64,000 nucleotides of DNA from Chrysaora quinquecirrha (lineage: Eukaryota; Cnidaria; Scyphozoa; Semaeostomeae; Pelagiidae): contig JACTAT010000040.1 of the NCBI GenBank assembly GCA_014526335.1, positions 1,868,119 to 1,932,118 on the forward strand, written 5' to 3'. The notes under the pieces were generated by a model that saw nothing but the letters and a program-made list of their open reading frames with translations, ran no database searches and was not told where the DNA came from. Each line of letters starts with the position of its first letter. Within the stretch, counting starts at the first letter, position 1. Shown here in pieces: positions 46,914 through 58,477 of the stretch. Position numbers and translations under genes: made by a program.

Positions 46914-48882
46914 ATGAAGATAATCATAGATACTGATCCTGGTTTTGATGATGCAATGGCTATAGGCGTTGCTCTCACATGGCCGAACACAGATGTTCTT
47001 GCAATTACCTGTGTGAATGGCAATGTGAAAGTTGATCAAGCTTGCAAAAATGCATTAAAGTTAAGAAAGTTATTCAACAGAGAAGATGTACCAGTTCACA
47101 AGGGAGCAAAAACACCAATGCTAAGTATGAACAACACCATAATTTGATTTGTACTTTTTCGTGTGCTTCAGCTACTTTGCTTTAACTCACAAATCTTCAA
47201 GTAAGTTTTCTGTCTACCTTAAGGGAATTAATTTTTCGCGGGAACTTATTTTCATGGATTTTTTTTCTCAGAAATTTCGCGAAAAAAACGGAATTTATTT
47301 TCGAGGTTTTTCGTGGATTCGTTGGTGAAGGGAATTTCTTTTCGTGGATCAAATAATTTTCATATAAAAAGAAAAGGTAACAAGGAATAGTTTGAGTGCC
47401 TTTCTCTCTTTTTTTGAATAGAAAAATCTTACAAACGATACAAATGATACTGTAAATGCAGAAGCAAAAACCTTTTCAGTTTTTCAATGAAATATTTCCC
47501 TATATTTGGCAAATGCCTTCAAAATTTTCAGTTTTTTTAATTTTGCGGGAATTAATTTTTGTGGACATGCATATTTTGAGAATTTCACGGGAACTAATTT
47601 TCGCGGAAATGGCCAAAATCCGCGAAAATTGATTCCCGCGAAAATAAAAGAAAGTACCCTGTTTGCCATTAACTTTGTTTATAACGTACCAGATAATACA
47701 GTCCCTTCAAGTACTTTATTCACGGGATTATACTGTATTCCTAAAAAATTCTACTCAAGGGTATCGGTGGGATTTGACAGAATGGTTGGATTATATTTGC
47801 AAACATGAAAATATACCAAACTATAGAGAAGAAAACAGCAGATGACATGTAATTTTGCATTGGTGGACATTATGCCAAGTTAGCCATGCTTCAAAGTCAT
47901 TTTTTCAGTGAAATCGGACAACTGCCAGCTCCTGTTAAAACACTAATATCAGACAAAAACTTTTGCTATATCTGGTTTTGTTTCAATTCTCCAGCTTTGA
48001 CCTCCATAGAGAAGTGTGGCACTTTTCCCCTCGTGTCTCAATAGCAATAAAAATCCTTTTGTTTACCTATTGTCTCATCTCCACCTAGTTTCATGCTTGT
48101 GCAGAAATTTGGGCAGCTTTTTCAAGATTTATCAGTATTTTTTTTTTAAATTTATTATTCTAGATTATCGTTGCTATGAGGCTTCTCTCTGGCATGGAGA
48201 GGATGGTTTGCTTGGGTGCTTTGATCACGTTGAAGCTGATGAAAGTAAATTAGCCAATCAGCATTCAGCTAATTGCATTGTCGATCTTGCTTCTAAATAC
48301 AAAGGTGAGGTATCTATTGTTGCGTTGGGCCCACTCACCAATTTGGCATTAGCATTAAGGCTTGAACCAGAATTACCAAATTTCCTAAAAGAAGTTTTCA
48401 TTCTTGGCGGTAATTATACTGGATTAGGAAATGTGACAGTAAGTGCAGAATTCAATTTTGCAGCTGATCCAATTGCAGCACATGTTGTATTGAATGAGTA
48501 CAGTTGCCCTGTTACTATTGTTCCATGGGAAACAGTCATTCACACTCCTTTTACGGAAGAGTTCAATGTTCAGTACTGTAACCAAGACAATGAAAGGTCC
48601 CGGTTTTTTAAGTCAGTTATTGAAAAGCATTTGACAACATGGAATTTGAAGGTCTTTGATAGTGCAGACACATTGGCGATGTGTGTTGCTCTTGATAAAG
48701 CGGGTGTCATTACTGAAGAAATTCAAGTTAATGCTACTGTGGAGGTATTTGGAGACCACACACATGGAATGATGGTTGTAGACAGAAGAAAGAATAGAGA
48801 GAAAAAAGAGCCAAATATAAGACTTGTAACAAGGGTAAACATGGCTCAAATAGAGAAAATGCTTATTCATTCTGTGATGTAA
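46914..48882 (+). CDS. Inosine/uridine-preferring nucleoside hydrolase, copy B
   Basis: Two exons, 46914-47124 and 48164-48882, exactly the same exon lengths as copy A, about 309 aa. It carries DTDPGFDDAMA, WHGEDGLLG and EFNFAADPIAAHVVL. By hand comparison the 70 residues of exon 1 are identical to copy A, while exon 2 differs at about 32 of 239 positions, many in the last third (for example FDSADTLAMCVALD against FHSADTLAMCVCLD). No stops or frameshifts, so it is probably functional and neofunctionalising or subfunctionalising. Poly(A) signal AATAAA at 48899-48904. Its intron holds a different inverted-repeat element (47219-47659) from copy A. Confidence 0.91.
47219..47659. repeat. Inverted-repeat element with TTCGCGGGAA ends
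   Basis: AAGGGAATTAATTTTCGCGG at the left end and GATTCCCGCGAAAATAAAAG at the right end. Several internal TTTCGCGG/CCGCGAAA motifs. In the intron of hydrolase copy B only. Confidence 0.65.
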
Positions 48883-50965
48883 TATCAGGAGTTCAGCAAA
48901 ATAAAAGATACTTCAAGACTTCTAAACCAGATAGTAAATTTGATAAAGTATATATTTTTACAACCAAGTACAATGTATCAGAAAAAAAGAAAAAAAAGAA
49001 AATAGAAATATGAAAGAAGATTTTTTCTGGATATTTTCTGATTAATTAATACATGTATGGTATCAACTGTTTATTCACTAAGTAAATCAATATTGATCTC
49101 ATTATCAATGAAATCTGGAACAAGGATAAACAGCGAGTTTTCACTAAGTACTATTACAAAGCCAGATTAGATACTTATTACCAGGGCCACTGAAAGGCAG
49201 AGCAGGCCCCGGGGTAATGTAATCGTACCGAGCCTTTAGGAGGTTTCATAAGGGGAAAAGTTTTAAGGATTTCAACCTTCACGGGGCCTCTTCACTGCCA
49301 GGGCCCTGGACCTCGGACCCCGCTGGACCCCCCTCCACGGTACTACTTCTTATTACAAAGCAAGAATATCTATTTTAAATTTAAATTTCGATAAAAAGCG
49401 GATATATCTTTAGAAAAATTAGGCCTATAAGCTTTTTTCGACCTTGGTCTGACACTCCTCACAGTAATAGATCGAAAGTTTAACGTGGAATAGCCTATAC
49501 TGTATAAGGCTCGAAAGAAAACGAACTCTTTCTTTAAACACAAAACCGGCTTTTTCGGACAGATTCCGAAATGCTTTGATGCAGATGAAACAACGATGTT
49601 TCTTGCAATCGTGAAATTTTGTACCACTCAAAAGCCAAAAGCAACGATAGTTGTAGAACAGATCATAAGCGCTCGATGAATAGGTTTGTTCAAAGATGTT
49701 CCTGCTTTTTATCAAAAGTTTTTTTTCCAATCAAAGACTATATGAGATTTAAAAGGAACTGTAAATTTTTACTTCTTTATTGCAATTTAGCTTCAAGAAG
49801 CTCAAATATATAACAGAAAACTGTATGTAGATACGATATAAATAATAAGCTATGAACATTTTGAAACTAAACATTTTCATGAAAAGAAAACAGATTGTTT
49901 TTATTTCTTGATTACAAGTGCAAATTAAATGCTAAACAAATTGTTTACATGAAACATACCAATACAATGAAATACAGGAAAGTATTTTACAACGATTTTC
50001 AATTTTGGCTTAATCTGTCATGACCGAATTTCCTACATTTTCAGATAATAAAATGAAAACTAGGTTAACACGAGGAAGAACCAAACATATGCAGCAGCTA
50101 ATGCTTGTTACTACAAATTAAGGCTTTGGGCTTGTTCACTTGGAAGCGAACTGGCCAGGGGCCAGTCATGTTGGCGCGCCTAAATTGATATTCATTTGGA
50201 AAATCTCTTCGTTCATATGAAAGGGCATTTTGTTCATTGAAATCTGACTCTGTCAGCGATTGAGAGAACTTTCTCGAACATACAACTTAGATAGCCTAGC
50301 CAACCGAGAAACATGCAATTTTATACAGAACCTAGCTTAATGCCTTGTTCTAAAATTTCCTTATTTCTGGACCAATTTTGATTTAATTGTACTATCAAAA
50401 GTTCCTTAATAGTTCCTTAATTTTAGCTGCATATTTAGTCCCATACCCATTAGAAAGAGACACTTGTATGTTACTGCAGTGAAGCTGGAAACTACGCAAG
50501 GAAAGAATTCATACATATTTAACACAATTTATGCGAGTTTTGACTGCAATTACGTAGAACCGGCATCAAAATTCTTTTGCAGTGATAAAAAGCTAAAGTT
50601 AAGGTTAATAAAGGAAATTTTATCTTTGTTAGTACAACATTTCGAAATTTTTTCTGCATTATACATGAAGGTTCCTTATAAAGGGGTCCTTATAACAAAA
50701 TAGCGTGTATTTCCTTAATTTCAAATAACTGAACACTGACGGTACTACACATCTATCAAACAGGCGCGAAATGAATCAACACAATACACTGTTTATACCC
50801 TATACTAAAGATACATTTTAATCCTATGAAAAACCCAATCGATTATGTATATAAATATATCCAATCTGAAAATATCAACAAAAGATTACCTAAAATGCTG
50901 TAGCAGAAGAAAAACCTTGCAAGTTACATCTGCTGTTAAGGTAAAAGGCTATGGATCTGAAAGAT
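48883..50965. other. Intergenic region between hydrolase B and BCKDK
   Basis: The hydrolase B 3'UTR and duplication tail end at about 49197. A diverged copy of the TTTCTGACGTT family follows (49400-49640), then AT-rich DNA with no recognised feature, then a TACACGC-family element (50320-50710, right end GTCCTTATAACAAAATAGCG). No gene found. Confidence 0.5.
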
Positions 50966-53900
50966 TCAAATGCGGAAGGAATCTCCTGGCCCATTGATAT
51001 GAGACAACTTCAGATACACATCAGTACCAAGCCCATACATTGATACAATGTCTAGTGAACCACCAAGGAACTTTGCATATGCCTTTGCTGTGGGCAAGCC
51101 AAATCCGTATCCAGACATGGCACCACCGACGGCTGCAACATGCGATGCTCTAACAAGATTATCAAAAGCTCCTCCAGAGTCATCTGTCTGCTGCTCCTCA
51201 TCAGTTGTGGTTGTGAAAGCATAATTGAAAATTTTGTCCATTTTAGATTCATGTATTCCTCCGCCGCGGTCTGTAATCCTAGAAAGAAAGAAAGAAGAAA
51301 TTAAATGCATGGTAAGTCCTCGGATAGCAAGCAAGCAATCTTTATTTGCTTACGAAGGTCAGGGGTTCTGGTAGTTAAGAGCCCCAGACTGATATTCTAG
51401 AACGAATACCCTACGGGTGCTCATTAACCGACCTCGGAAGGATAGACAGCTGAGTTCACCGTAGGCTTGTTGGAAGTGGTCCCAACGAGATTCAAACCCG
51501 CGATCTTACGATTGTGAGCAGAACGCCTCGACCACTTAGCCACAGCTTATAAAGATTGAGCTATAGAAGTAAGCATCTTAGCGCAAAATCCCCTGAACCC
51601 GTGACGTTTGCTACTAGGCAAGGATTATGTTGACCGACGATATGATTGACCTAAGACATTGACTACTAATCAAGGCTTATCGCAACCTCCGTTACGATAG
51701 AACTAACACCAACAAGATGTAACTGCTAATTTATGTCCATATATCGTCAACTAGTCACAACTTAGATAGGGTACAGTTAATCTGATCGCAGTTGTGGGAG
51801 TTGCCATAAATTGGTGGTTCCAACGCTCTGTATGAATTTCCAATGATATTGACGGGTGCCCAGTCTTAATTCCATTACAAAGCTTGAACCACTGCTATAC
51901 TTACTTCAGAATAAAATGGGAATCATTGTTACAAATAGACACTTTGACTGATGGAATTTCAAAACAAGACTTGTTACGATCTCTGTGATGTAGAACAGTT
52001 GCTCTGAAAGACAATTTATTTGACATTTAATCATTTCATCATGGTTGCCAGAAGGACCAATGGGAATGACAGGTAGAGGTTAGGATAAGGGAAATGTGAA
52101 AGTGCTGTGGCGTTGTGGTGTAGTCCAGCTGATTCGTGGTGTCAGAAGCCCAGTGTGGTCAGGGTTCGAGCCCAGCCACGGTAGCGTCAATGCCAGGGTC
52201 GAGGTCTCGATTAGTTAACCTACTACTGAGATCCTAGCGACTGGCGCTAAAACACCATATCACCTTCACCTTCACCAAATGTTAGTAAGAATTAGTGTAT
52301 GGGGTGATTGTGTTAAACCACTGTTATTCACTCTAAATGAAGCACAAAAGTGACTGTTATGAAATATGTAGAGTCATCACCTTTATTTATGAAAAGTAGG
52401 TATTGGAGGAATTCTAAATAAAACTTACTTCATTGCGTTTTTTAGAAGCTCTTGAATGATATATTCTAGTGGAGGTGGAAGATAAGGAAAAACAGCTTTT
52501 GTATGACCACTTAAAACTACTGGTGGTGCCATTCCGTAATTGTGTTGACATAATTCCCTGCAAAGAAAAAATGATGGTAAGTCGTTATTATTCTGATTCA
52601 AAAGCATAAAAAAGATTCACTTTAGATGTTCTAAGTATAAAATATCTATCAATAACTGTTTCAAATGTATAAATGGTACAAATGCAATGAAATTACTTTG
52701 TTGTTTTGCTTTGTATACATAGGTATTAGATAGCGAGAAATAAAGCAATCTTTCAACATATTTGAAAGCTTGTCTGAAGATGTTTCTGGTATAGGCATTA
52801 CTAAGGTTGTTCGTGTTTTCTTACTCGGCTTTGCCACCATTGGCATCAGGTGTATAGCAGCTAGTCTAACAACTCTAAGCTTTTGTTTTTGCAAGAAAAG
52901 TTATGCCTGTGTGGAAAATTGCATATGCAAATCATTTTGTGCAAGTGATTGTATAGGTATAAAAACTACTGTATTCCAAGAAAACATTATACAACATAGG
53001 AGGCCTTTCAACTGTTTTGGTCTGTTTCTGACATTTGAACTCTGAGGCATGTCATATGAAAAAGCTTTTAAGTATGTCCGAAAGTCTTTCCGATGTTTCT
53101 TCCAATTTTGAGTATACGCTTGATTTACCTGCAGTAATATGTACACCTTTCAATTAAATTCTTCAAAGACATCTGTGTGCAAATGATTCCAAAAAAGTGC
53201 TCCTATAAAGTAGAAACATATTTTAAAAAAAATATCAATGGCCCGGGGCATGCAAAGCAAAGGCAAAACCAAAGCATGGAATAACAGTTACTTGACAAAT
53301 TTTTACTAGATAAACTTACCCGCTCATTTCTAAGCCCAATATGATGCTCTGCCAAAATGCGTATGCCAAGACGTGATGTCAATGTGCGTTCAATAAGCAT
53401 AGCCATTTGTTCATACTGAAAAGCATAATACAGCAGACATTTATTCACAAAGCAAGGTATAATATTGGTATGGAAATTACTCTCCACAAACATAAAAAAG
53501 GGAATCAATTGCTACAGTTGAGGCTATACATAATGTTAGATGTGCATAACAATATTAAAACAGTCTTTGAGGGTGTCATTTGTTGGAGGGATATTGCATA
53601 GAATTTTATTGAGTCATTGCTTGTGTTTTGGCATTTCAGTTTATTGAAATTATTACAACTGAACAGGGGTATGGATGATTGAATAATTATTTAATGCAGA
53701 ATACTTACTGGTACTTGTCGTTTAACTTGTTGAAAAGCTTTAGCCAAGAATGTTACAATATCTTTGTGGTCATCAAGTAATTGTCTAACCATATTGCTGT
53801 AACGCAATTCTTCGTCTAAATTCTCAATCTAAGGAACAAATGAGAACCAGTGACTTGGAATCTGAGTATATCAGAGTGTAATTTCAGAAAAAATTGCCAT

Positions 53901-56266
53901 CAGGTCAAAGAGTTCTTCATTGCACTGGAATGAGTTTAAGGCTACATTGACCATAAGTGTAAGAGACTTTATGCAGATAAAAAACATTTTCTTATTTCGT
54001 TCAGTCTTTCACAGTATATTTTATACTCTAGAGAGAACTGCTAGATTATAAGGTGAAAATGTAAGATAAATAACAAACAAAGTTCCATTATCATCCAAGT
54101 AGACAATTACCTACAGAAAATATGGCATCAGGGGACATTTGAACATGATACACATTATTGCATTCCATAATGAAACCTATTCCATACAAATTCTATTGCT
54201 GGAACAGGATGCATCATGTTCAAATACCTCTCAAAGTCATTTTTCTGCAACCACATATCCAGGACAGCTATCGTATTCCATGGTAAAAATCTATTACAAT
54301 GGTTTGAAAAAAAAAAATCATGCCAGTTCTTACCCTCTTGAATGAAGATAATTTGTAGAAGGCTCTGAGATAAAGCTCATACTGAGAAAAAGAAGAAGTA
54401 GTGAACTGGACATATGCTGACACAGGATATATTTTCATCATAAGTGGGCTACCACAATTGTTATAATTGCCTTGGCTGGGATTCGAACCAGTGACCTTCT
54501 GGACAACAATCCAGATGACTACTCCAATGCACTAAACAGTGCAATGAAGTAGCCAGCCTAACTCGAGGTCCTTCCAGCCACAGGTCTCCTCCACAGCCAA
54601 GGTGTTTCTTTGTGTTTCGGCTTAAAGCCTTCATCAGAGCATAGAACATATAGTGAACTGGACATATGCTGACACAGGATATATTTTCATCATAAGTGGG
54701 CTACCACAATTGTTATAATTGCCTTGGCTGGGATTCGAACCAGTGACCTTCTGGACAACAATCCAGATGACTACTCCAATGCACTAAACAGTGCAATGAA
54801 GTAGCCAGCCTAACTCGAGGTCCTTCCAGCCACAGGTCTCCTCCACAGCCAAGGTGTTTAAAAGAAGAATATTCTTGATTACTAATCGTAAAAAGAGCAT
54901 TTCATTTCAATTTCTTCATTGTGCCCTTCTAAAAGGCTTAGGGACCCAGACGGAGTCATGGCCTGCCACTGCTCTGAGTAAAAGTCAGAGAAATATTCAT
55001 CTTGTTCCTGCCTCTTCCATGTCTTTGATAACTATAGTACTTATGACTGTAAATAACTGATTATTTTTGGTTCAAAACCTTTTATCTAAGGAATGGTTTA
55101 ACACCCGTAGCCAAAAAAGTACTGAAATTGTTAAATAAGTAACAGAGATTAAATAAGTAAGAAGCTTTGATAGCAAATACGAAGTACAAACAGAAGTTAA
55201 ATGCTTACAACTTCTTGCATAACTGGGTTGATTGCTGCAATATATGGTAAACTTTGCAAATCTTTGATTCTTCGTGCCACTCTTTTTGGTAGCTCTTTGT
55301 GAAGATAATGTGCACTTTTCTGTTAATAAAGATCAAAAGCTATTAAATACATCTAAAAAGATTAGATGTCCCTGAATCATGCTTAAATAGCATTTGTTTC
55401 TCTTTACATCATTTCTTCAACATGCAACTTGTAGTGGGTGTCAAACATGTTTATGATGTTTTTTAAAAGCAATTTTGGGCTAAACAGCTATACTTATAAC
55501 TTATAGGTCTCTAATATTCTTCGCCTTGGTCTGAATTTGTGTTTGCTGTTCTTTGTGGAGTCAATTACTTTCTTTTCTTTATTGCACATAAACTGTTAGA
55601 AATGACGTAGGACTAAATTTTAAATCTTTAACTAAGTCCTACCAAATAGGTAAAACAAATAAGATACAATGTAGATATGTGCAGGAGATTTGCTACGTAA
55701 TGAGTAGTAAATTTGGCAAACTTACTATGAGATGACTCCCATCTTCAGATTTGCCAGCATACAGCATTTGATGAGGTGTCAATCTGGTAACTGCCTGTAA
55801 GCAATTGAAGAGATTTATGAAAGAAAATTGTCTCTTAGGTTGGTTACAATTGGCATGTTAGGTACTACTGTTGTACTATTTTTTGTGTACTGCGGTGGAC
55901 TTGGTGCTTTTTCTTGCTTCATCTAGAGATTTTTCCTTTGATTTTGTGTGCACCAAAATACACAAAAAATACCACCACAGTACGCAAAACTGCCATTACA
56001 GTAGTGCATATCCATCACTGATGCAAAAAATACCACTAAAATGGTGTGTACCCACCACAGTAGTTCTTATAGATTCACTGCATACTTACTCTTGCAGCAT
56101 AATTATCAATTGATGCCTGGTTGTAATATGCCCATTTCTTTTCAAGACCATATTCAGCTCCAGCAGGAGGCACAAAATGTCTTGCTTGAATAGTGGATGG
56201 ACAGCATCTTAGTGTAATTTTGCCAAGTTGTGTAGATGTTCTAAATGCTTTTCCAAGGCTAGCCAT
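50966..56266 (-). CDS. BCKDK: Branched-chain alpha-ketoacid dehydrogenase kinase
   Basis: Mitochondrial matrix GHKL-type kinase that phosphorylates and inactivates the BCKDH E1-alpha subunit, slowing branched-chain amino acid breakdown. Ten exons in minus order: 56266-56090, 55794-55726, 55319-55209, 54381-54334, 53828-53709, 53415-53320, 53202-53129, 52557-52429, 52003-51905 and 51278-50966 (stop). They sum to 1236 nt, 411 aa, against 412 for human. The N-terminus [17 protein letters not shown] is basic, as expected for matrix import. [29 protein letters not shown] and [18 protein letters not shown] are family hallmarks. The ATP site is complete: N-box ELLKNAM (about 268-274), DRGGGI (about 311), GYGFGLP (about 364) and GTDV (about 392). 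All splice sites are GT-AG and all phases agree. The start lies 2.2 kb from the divergent RILP-like gene. It resembles BCKDK more than PDKs. Confidence 0.94.
51425..51550 (-). repeat. tRNA-derived SINE fragment
   Basis: On the minus strand: GCTGTGGCTAAGTGGTCGAG (A-box-like) and GCGGGTTTGAATCTCG (B-box). In the last BCKDK intron. Acceptor-stem pairing is incomplete, so it is not called a tRNA gene. Confidence 0.65.
52100..52280 (+). repeat. tRNA-derived SINE
   Basis: GTTGTGGTGTAGTCCAGCTG (A-box region) and GTCAGGGTTCGAGCCC (B-box), then CGGTAGCGTCAATGCCAGG and CTAGCGACTGGCGCTAAAAC. Same family as 33970-34110; a fragment lies at 56370-56470. Confidence 0.75.
54401..54858 (-). repeat. SINE-containing 252-bp tandem duplication in BCKDK intron
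   Basis: GTGAACTGGACATATGCTGA at 54401 recurs at 54653 and about 200 bp match almost exactly. The tRNA-like part (minus strand) has a B-box GGTTCGAATCCCA and a GCCGAAACACA leader. The second copy stops short at GGTGTTT. Confidence 0.85.
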
Positions 56267-58477
56267 TGTTAATGATAATCTTGTCCCTTAATTAGTACCT
56301 GAAATATTAATACAAATATATAAACTGATGAATAAATAAATGAATCATAATACATCAGAAATACGTGGGTGGTGCAGTTAGTAATTGGGTGAACCAAATC
56401 ACGGTGACATGAAGAGTGAAGGTGAAATGATGAAATTTGGGTCAATTGCTAGGATCTCATTAGATGAACTAAGGGACTGTCTCCAATTAATCGTATAGTT
56501 TCTATATGAATTTATACGACTGATCTCAACTTCATCCCGCCTTGCCAGGATATCCCGGTTGTTGCTGTTAAAATGGACAAAAACATCCCGGCTAAGCGAG
56601 ATACCCTGGTTAGGCAAGACGGGATAAAAACGTCCCGGTCTACCAAGATGGGATGAAATCCTCATGTAAACGAAAAGTGTAAATGTAATGTGTTTCTATA
56701 GGCAGCCGGGATTCCCGAAACTTCTGATATAATCACCAAAGCTGTATGCAAGATATGATTAACAACTGATGGAATACTCTTTAAAGGAAAAATACTCTAT
56801 TCCAATTCTCGACTTGGTACCTTGTGCAATTAATACATGGTTGTTACCTCTGCCATACCTGCTTACCTTGTTTTCAACATAGAGTGTTAATTTTGGCAAA
56901 AAAAGTTTGAAACATGATTCATAATACCTGTTGTTTTAAATAAAGTTAATAATTTACATCTTACATTTTTGAACCTCAGAGTGCAAGAGATATGCATGAA
57001 TAATTGGCATTCAATTTGTGTTAAGTGTGTGTTGGTGCTCAAATGCAGTGGGGCTACCATTTGAAAGCAATGTGGTAACATCACCAGCACCCACTAGAAA
57101 CAGGTCCTTTGATTTAGAAAAAAATCAGGGGAGGAAATTCAACATTCATCGCCACCTGTAAAATAATTTATTGCTACCTCTTCCCATAAACATAAACTGC
57201 TGCAAAACATTTTGAAACTTGGAACTCCATTTTCAGGGTCGTTTCGGGGTTCCCGGGAACATGGGAGCATGCAAAATGTTGTATATCAAGGAAGAAGGGA
57301 AGGTTTGGAAACAAGGATTAGGTAAAATCCTCACTATCAATCCGCTTTTTCACTATCGATCTGGAAAATTATCCTACAAAACTCCAGAGAACATAGGGGT
57401 TCTCCCACGGGAACAGAAGAACATGTACCGCCCCCCGCCAAACGGCCCCCACTTTTTTCGGGCTCCTTTTTAGTTGTATCTAAACAAAACAAACGTTCGC
57501 ACGACGAGGTTTTTAATCCAAAAGTTTTTCCCTTCTCCAGCGAGGTTTTTAATCCAAAAGTTTTTCCCTTCTCCAGGAAAGCATAGGGAAGTCGTGATTT
57601 TTCATGAGCTTTTCTTTATATTTGTTTGATGATTTAAGATTTATGTCCATTACTATCCTCCCTACCCAGGTTCGAGAAAGAGGCCTAGTCAAGGTCGGTC
57701 GGTTAGCGGCGTGACGTTTGCTGGCATGGCCTGACAAGAGAAAACCAACACGACAATCGCAGACTTTTCAACTGACTTCTCCCTAAAATAAAAACAGCAA
57801 AATTCAAGCAAATAGTTAATGTTTTCTCACCAAGTTGATCATTAATGATAGAGAAAGCTTTGGAAATTCATTTTCCCGGCGAAGGTGTCGATTCTTCTTG
57901 CCCTTCATCGAAAATTCACCTTCGTCTACAAAGATCAGGTGAAAACTTCCCCAGGTCCACAATAGATCCTGTCACTCCAAATATGGTATTTCTTTTGATA
58001 AGAGGCTGTCATAACACCACGGTTTCTTTGATCTTATTGGAGTATTCTCTCCAGGGGATTCCATTAAGCACGTGAGCCCGTGTGGCCTACTGTTTTCTTA
58101 CGTAAATTTCTATTGTGTCCTAAGAGTAGGTCCAGACCTCTATCTTCTCACGTGATAGACTGAGTCAGACTTCAGTGGGAATTACCCTTTGAAATTCTGT
58201 TTTGTTTTTTTCGGTTTTCGGGGCCTTCTTTGAGACCGAACTGCGACGACTCTGGTCGTTGAGGTGCGAAAAGCGAGTCTTACGAAATTTCGCAGAACCG
58301 CGTCCGTAAATATGGTCATGTGATTGGATTTCTTGAGACTGGAAACTGGCCTAAAATGATATTCAGTCATATTGAATGTGTGGGCAGGAACTAGATTCAT
58401 TGCAAGTGCAAGAAAGGTTTTGTCGTGATGTGCTTTCTTGGCACTTTGAATTGAATATCATTAAAGCTAGAAGAAAA
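56267..58477. other. Intergenic region between divergent BCKDK and RILP-like genes
   Basis: Probably holds both promoters. Seen here: a SINE fragment (56370-56470), a stretch rich in ATCCCGG/GGGAT motifs (56530-56660), a 37-bp sequence repeated twice (57505-57578), and moderately GC-rich DNA at 57650-58340. No convincing coding ORF. Confidence 0.5.
57505..57578 (+). repeat. 37-bp sequence repeated twice
   Basis: CGAGGTTTTTAATCCAAAAG plus TTTTTCCCTTCTCCAG occurs twice in direct succession. Confidence 0.85.

Larger units (their letters stand above)
38894..49197 (+). repeat. Tandem segmental duplication, unit B (interrupted by a retrotransposon)
   Basis: Collinear copy of unit A: MRPL37 exon 1 fragment (38894-39140 and 45719-45777), promoter block, hydrolase B and the same tail ending at about 49197 (GGCAGAGCAGGC). 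The extra length is the copia insertion (39141-45718) plus a different intronic element. MRPL37 exons 2 and 3 were not duplicated. Confidence 0.85.

Noticed and set aside
51425..51550. Possible tRNA gene on the minus strand
   Set aside because: A and B boxes are present but the acceptor arm does not pair properly and the segment looks like the other SINEs here.
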